Below, piece by piece: positions 60,761 through 64,000 of a stretch of DNA of 64,000 nt. Positions within the stretch are counted from its first letter, which is position 1. Each line of letters starts with the position of its first letter. The stretch is from NCBI GenBank assembly GCA_035299085.1, contig DATGXG010000004.1:1-64000 (forward strand). The letters are read 5' to 3'. The translations under genes and the position numbers were made by a program. This stretch comes from Bacteroidales bacterium. GTDB taxonomy: Bacteria; Bacteroidota; Bacteroidia; Bacteroidales; UBA10428. The notes under the pieces are model-generated. The model was given only the letters and a program-made list of their open reading frames with translations, made no database searches and was not told the DNA's origin.

Positions 60761-62596
60761 ATGGACCTGAAAGAAAATAAAAAAGAGGTCGTACAAAGCC
60801 GGCTCAAGCAATATGCCGCTAAATTGTGGGGATACAGTGATGCCGAAACCGAAGGTTTTGACCCTGTCATTGATATGCTTTTCGGTGCCTGCTCGGTTGA
60901 ATTTGAAAGATTGTCAACGTCGCTTTATAATTCAAGGTCAAGGATCCTTGAAAAAGTAGCCCGGATCCTGCTGCCTGAAGTGAATTTACGGCCGGTTCCC
61001 GCGTATGCCATAATGCATGCAAAGCCGGCCACCCCGACTAAAAAAGCAAACCGGAGTGACCAGTTCATTTTCGAAAAAGAAAACATCAATGCAGTAAATG
61101 GTAAAACAGGGCACAAGAAACTCTATTTCTCCCCCGCCTCCGAATTTACCCTGGTAGATGCTGAGGTAGCCCTTATGATAACGTCATCTGCCGTTATGCA
61201 AATGAATGAGATGACAAGGGAAATCAAATTCAGGTCTTCAGGTCCTCCGTTACCCGCTTACAACCAGACTATCTGGCTTGGCCTGAAAATGAATCCTTCA
61301 GTGAAGAACCTGAAAAATGTCTCATTTTACTTCGACTGGTTCAACAATCCGGATAAGCAATTTCTGCTAAAACTGCTCCCGGCAACGCGCTGGTTTCACC
61401 AGGGAACGGAGATCGAGGTAAAAAGCGGCTACAGCAGAGAAATCGAAAACATTTACAATGAGATTTCAGTCGACATTGAAAGTTTCCTGGATATAAACAG
61501 CAAAACCGAAAAAGCGGTAACCGGCTTCTTTGAGGAGCATTTCATCACCATAGCAGGCGACATGCTACCTAAGGCGGATATCCATCCGGCAGTATTCAAA
61601 GAATTTTATAATGAATCCGAACTCGAAAAAATAAAAGAGAAACTTTGCTGGATTGAAATCAGATTTCCTGAAATATTTCCCCCGGATGCATTTTCAAGCA
61701 TCTTCTGCACACCGAACGCTTTCCCTGTAATGAACAGGAGGTTTCACAGTTCGAACCGGCCCTTTACGATCAGCGCCGATCTGAATATTCTTCCTCTGCA
61801 GAACGACGATATGTTTTTCACCATTCATCGTATTATAAGCGGCAGCCAGACCAGTTACCAGGAATTACCCTTTAAAAGAGCCAGTGAATTTACACCAGGC
61901 ACCTTTACGGTCCGCACAAAAGGCGTCAAACGGTTTGATGAACGAGATGCCCTCGAATATGTGGTTTACCTGTTGGAACTGCTGCGTGAAGAATACGTCG
62001 CATTCCGTTCATTGAATGCCTCCATGATCGAAAAGGAGCTGAATGATCTGCAGATCATTATAAACAGGCTTCAGTTGGGGATTTCAAAATTAAACACCGA
62101 CGAGAACAGCACCCATTTCATCTTTATGAAATCAGCTGTTGTCGAGGATATATGGCTCGAATACTGGTCCACTGCAGGGCCGTTTGCCAATAACATCACC
62201 CCTGGAAGCCGGTGCACCAGCGGAGAATATGATAAGAAAAGCCTGCGGTTCCTCACCACCTCAACAGGGGGTAAAAACCCACCCGATCAGCTCGAAAGGA
62301 CATGGCTGTTTAAAAATGAGCTCCTGGCACGCAACCGGATTGTTACGGTTGAAGATATACGGTCGTTTTGCAAATCCGAACTGGGCAATGAACTGGATAA
62401 GGTAACCGTCGAAAAAGGAGCTCTTCTTTCAAAAGAAAGATCTTCCGGGTATATGAACTGCCTTCATGTGATTTTGAAATTCAGTACCGGAAAAACGGAT
62501 GATGAAGCACTGAATTTGGTTAACCATATTGAAAAGTCGCTTGAACGGCGCTCTTCATGTCTTTATCATTACAAGGTCGATTATGTTAACGAATAA
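60761..62596 (+). CDS. tssF: T6SS baseplate subunit TssF
   Basis: 611 residues, usual length. It opens VVQSRLKQYAAKLWGYSDAETEGFDPVIDMLFGACSVEFERL, followed by RILEKVARILLPEVNLRPVPAYAIMHAKP, the N-terminal pattern of TssF, and runs as a large beta-helical body. It forms wedge complexes with TssG and TssE in the baseplate. The last 14 bases overlap the tssG start, so the two are coupled. Confidence 0.9.
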   Translation: MDLKENKKEVVQSRLKQYAAKLWGYSDAETEGFDPVIDMLFGACSVEFERLSTSLYNSRSRILEKVARILLPEVNLRPVPAYAIMHAKPATPTKKANRSDQFIFEKENINAVNGKTGHKKLYFSPASEFTLVDAEVALMITSSAVMQMNEMTREIKFRSSGPPLPAYNQTIWLGLKMNPSVKNLKNVSFYFDWFNNPDKQFLLKLLPATRWFHQGTEIEVKSGYSREIENIYNEISVDIESFLDINSKTEKAVTGFFEEHFITIAGDMLPKADIHPAVFKEFYNESELEKIKEKLCWIEIRFPEIFPPDAFSSIFCTPNAFPVMNRRFHSSNRPFTISADLNILPLQNDDMFFTIHRIISGSQTSYQELPFKRASEFTPGTFTVRTKGVKRFDERDALEYVVYLLELLREEYVAFRSLNASMIEKELNDLQIIINRLQLGISKLNTDENSTHFIFMKSAVVEDIWLEYWSTAGPFANNITPGSRCTSGEYDKKSLRFLTTSTGGKNPPDQLERTWLFKNELLARNRIVTVEDIRSFCKSELGNELDKVTVEKGALLSKERSSGYMNCLHVILKFSTGKTDDEALNLVNHIEKSLERRSSCLYHYKVDYVNE

Positions 62597-63485
62597 CCGC
62601 GAAAATATTGATTACCTGGCTGAAGTGGTTGTCAGTCATTTGCTTTCAGGGCAGAAAGCGCCGGCGGGGGTAACCGTCCGGCTGCTGGGGATATTTCGCC
62701 GTTTCTTTTCACATGATGTGGAAAAAATAACAAGCCGCACCAACACACGGAATGAACAGGAGTGGGATATTTTCCTGCACCGTGAAGGATTTTATGATAT
62801 CCTGCCCGAAGGTTTCTTCCATACCACGTCGCGGAAATACTTTAAGGATCATAATGAAACGGTAACTGAATTCTCACTTCATAAAACACAGGAGAAAAAC
62901 GCCCGGCTGTTCTTTATGCCCCTGGAACAGGAATTTTACAGGCACCTGGTTAACAAGGAAAATTTTGAGCAGGATTTTTATTTTTCACCGGAGAGTATCC
63001 GGGAGTTTGTGGATTTTTTTAACCTCGATGAATTTGGCCTGGACCCGTATCAGAAAGCATCGCTTTTTTTTATAATGCCTTATATCAGCAGTATTGCTGG
63101 AAACCTGGCGCTGACTGAAACCTGCCTTGAGATCATCATCCAGGAAATAATCAGGATTAAACAGGAGAATAACCGTGCAATTAAATATACAGGATCAGCT
63201 CTTCCTGTGGGTCAAATGCATTTGGCACTTGAATCCACGCTGGGAGAAAGTTTTCCGGACGCGAATCCCCTCATTACGATTGAGATCGGGCCGCTTATGA
63301 ACAGCGACGACCTGATGGATTATGTGGCCGGTGATAAAAGGAAACTGGTTGAATGGCTTACAGGACTGTTTTTTCAGGCCGACCTGCACACGCAATTCAG
63401 GATCCTGCTTAAACCCGAAGATGAACCGTTTATCATCGCCGGCAGGGATTATGAAAGCCGGTTATCCTATAGCACATCGATATAA
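62583..63485 (+). CDS. tssG: T6SS baseplate subunit TssG
   Basis: 300 residues from the ATG at 62583, which lies inside the tssF end (14-bp overlap). A longer frame starts at 62529, but those 18 residues are a shadow of TssF. TssG signs include LLSGQKAPAGVTVRLLGIFRRFFSHD and FYDILPEGFFHTTSRKYFKDHNET, LFFIMPYISSIAGNLALTETCLEIIIQE and WLTGLFFQADLHTQFRI. With TssF it builds the baseplate wedge. Confidence 0.85.
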   Translation: MLTNNRENIDYLAEVVVSHLLSGQKAPAGVTVRLLGIFRRFFSHDVEKITSRTNTRNEQEWDIFLHREGFYDILPEGFFHTTSRKYFKDHNETVTEFSLHKTQEKNARLFFMPLEQEFYRHLVNKENFEQDFYFSPESIREFVDFFNLDEFGLDPYQKASLFFIMPYISSIAGNLALTETCLEIIIQEIIRIKQENNRAIKYTGSALPVGQMHLALESTLGESFPDANPLITIEIGPLMNSDDLMDYVAGDKRKLVEWLTGLFFQADLHTQFRILLKPEDEPFIIAGRDYESRLSYSTSI

Positions 63486-63496
63486 ACTGACAACAT

Positions 63497-64000
63497 ATGC
63501 TACCAGAAAAAAGAAATCTCGCAACCAACTGGATCGACGGAATGAAGCTGAACAAGGATCATTTCATCGGCCTCGACAACTGGCTGATGGATGGATTGCG
63601 GGATATGGGATGTATCCAGATGACGGACCACAATTATGGTTTATTGGAAGGCTCGGGTGAAGGAAACAGTTCATTGAACCTGATGATCAGCTTCGACCAG
63701 AATAACCAGATCAATGTGAAACTGGCCGAATGCAGGGCGATAACCAAAGGAGGCATCCGGGTAGAACTCAATTCGCAGAATATCCAGAAACTGCTGTATC
63801 CCCTTGAAAAGCTTTCGATGGACTTCAATATATCCGATGCTTCGAATGAAATGTTTGACCTGATTCTGGCAGTTTTTCCCGATAAGAGAGTGCCTGTGGG
63901 TCAGCCGGTTGAAAATGAAACACCGTTCCGTCATCCCTGGGTGATGCCGGAAATTCAGATCAATGCGGTCCCTACAAAACAGGTGAATTCGTCGCAATTA
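63497..64000 (+). CDS. tssK: T6SS baseplate adaptor TssK, 3' end beyond the window
   Basis: 168 residues of a frame that stays open to the right edge. It begins LPEKRNLATNWIDGMKLNKDHFIGLDNWLMDGLRD, matching the T6SS-iii TssK N-terminus (DGMKL-NK-HF), and continues with a receptor-like beta sandwich (NQINVKLAECRAITKGGIRVEL). TssK links the baseplate to the membrane complex. It starts 11 bp after tssG. Membrane-complex genes would be expected downstream, outside the window. Confidence 0.87.
   Translation, partial: MLPEKRNLATNWIDGMKLNKDHFIGLDNWLMDGLRDMGCIQMTDHNYGLLEGSGEGNSSLNLMISFDQNNQINVKLAECRAITKGGIRVELNSQNIQKLLYPLEKLSMDFNISDASNEMFDLILAVFPDKRVPVGQPVENETPFRHPWVMPEIQINAVPTKQVNSSQL

Noticed and set aside
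62529..62582. N-terminal extension of TssG
   Set aside because: These codons are the alternate frame of the TssF C-terminus; the ATG at 62583 fits the family.
53682..64000. Extracellular contractile injection system or prophage tail
   Set aside because: ClpV, TssB/TssC of T6SS type, TssF, TssG and TssK are present; no tape-measure, tail-fibre or lysis genes are seen.

Overview
The window reads as a chromosomal segment of a Bacteroidota bacterium, most likely a free-living or sediment-type member of the Bacteroidales/Marinilabiliales. Signs are a SusC/SusD pair with a hybrid two-component regulator, a type IX secretion C-terminal sorting domain, DUF5916, FISUMP and DUF4097 families, a type VI secretion system of the Bacteroidota (T6SS-iii) kind, promoters of the TTTG-N19-TAnnTTTG form, and weak or absent Shine-Dalgarno sequences with occasional GTG and TTG starts. 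Species cannot be named from the sequence.

Layout. 1-2.25 kb: the 3' end of a CPA1 Na+/H+ antiporter and a DUF5602-like lipoprotein. 2.4-6.3 kb (minus): a multi-PAS histidine kinase and its single-domain response regulator. 6.4-8.1 kb: a GH43 enzyme, a 247-bp palindromic element followed by a tiny copy of the GH43 tail, and a small cysteine-rich lipoprotein. 8.1-13.8 kb (minus): a tight six-gene operon (TetR regulator, DUF1302-like outer-membrane barrel, LolD-like ATPase, two FtsX-type permeases, LolA-like carrier) with a candidate operator. I read it as an ABC-driven tripartite envelope lipid or lipoprotein transporter, and it is the best candidate here for a little-described system. 13.9-27.6 kb: a polysaccharide utilisation locus (hybrid sensor/regulator, SusC, SusD, GH2, beta-helix protein, T9SS-sorted protein) closed by a strong terminator. 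27.7-30.5 kb: ECF sigma factor, anti-sigma factor with HEAT-like tail and two DUF4097-like secreted proteins. 30.7-36.2 kb: DUF1801, DUF5916, an alpha/beta hydrolase, an RDD protein and DUF2200, separated by dense repeats. 36.4-43.1 kb (minus): lipoprotein TamA-like barrel and TamB. 43.2-47.7 kb: a secreted GH43 and a divergent PAS histidine kinase. 47.8 kb: tRNA-Val(TAC) with promoter and terminator.

48-53.2 kb: a eukaryote-like signalling patch with a Ser/Thr protein kinase, a PKD/FISUMP lipoprotein, a secreted membrane-type protein, a decayed FISUMP lipoprotein remnant, and an exported caspase-fold protease. 53.7-64 kb: a T6SS-iii operon in the order ClpV(TssH)-TssB-TssC-Hcp(TssD)-VgrG(TssI)-TssE-TssF-TssG-TssK, running off the right edge. 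No dedicated effector or immunity gene is visible before the edge.

Intergenic DNA is unusually structured. Four copies of one dispersed hairpin family occur at 2.4, 13.9, 34.0 and 35.8 kb. Micro-arrays of 7- or 8-bp units begin at or just after several stop codons, and each unit carries a stop trinucleotide so that all three frames are closed.
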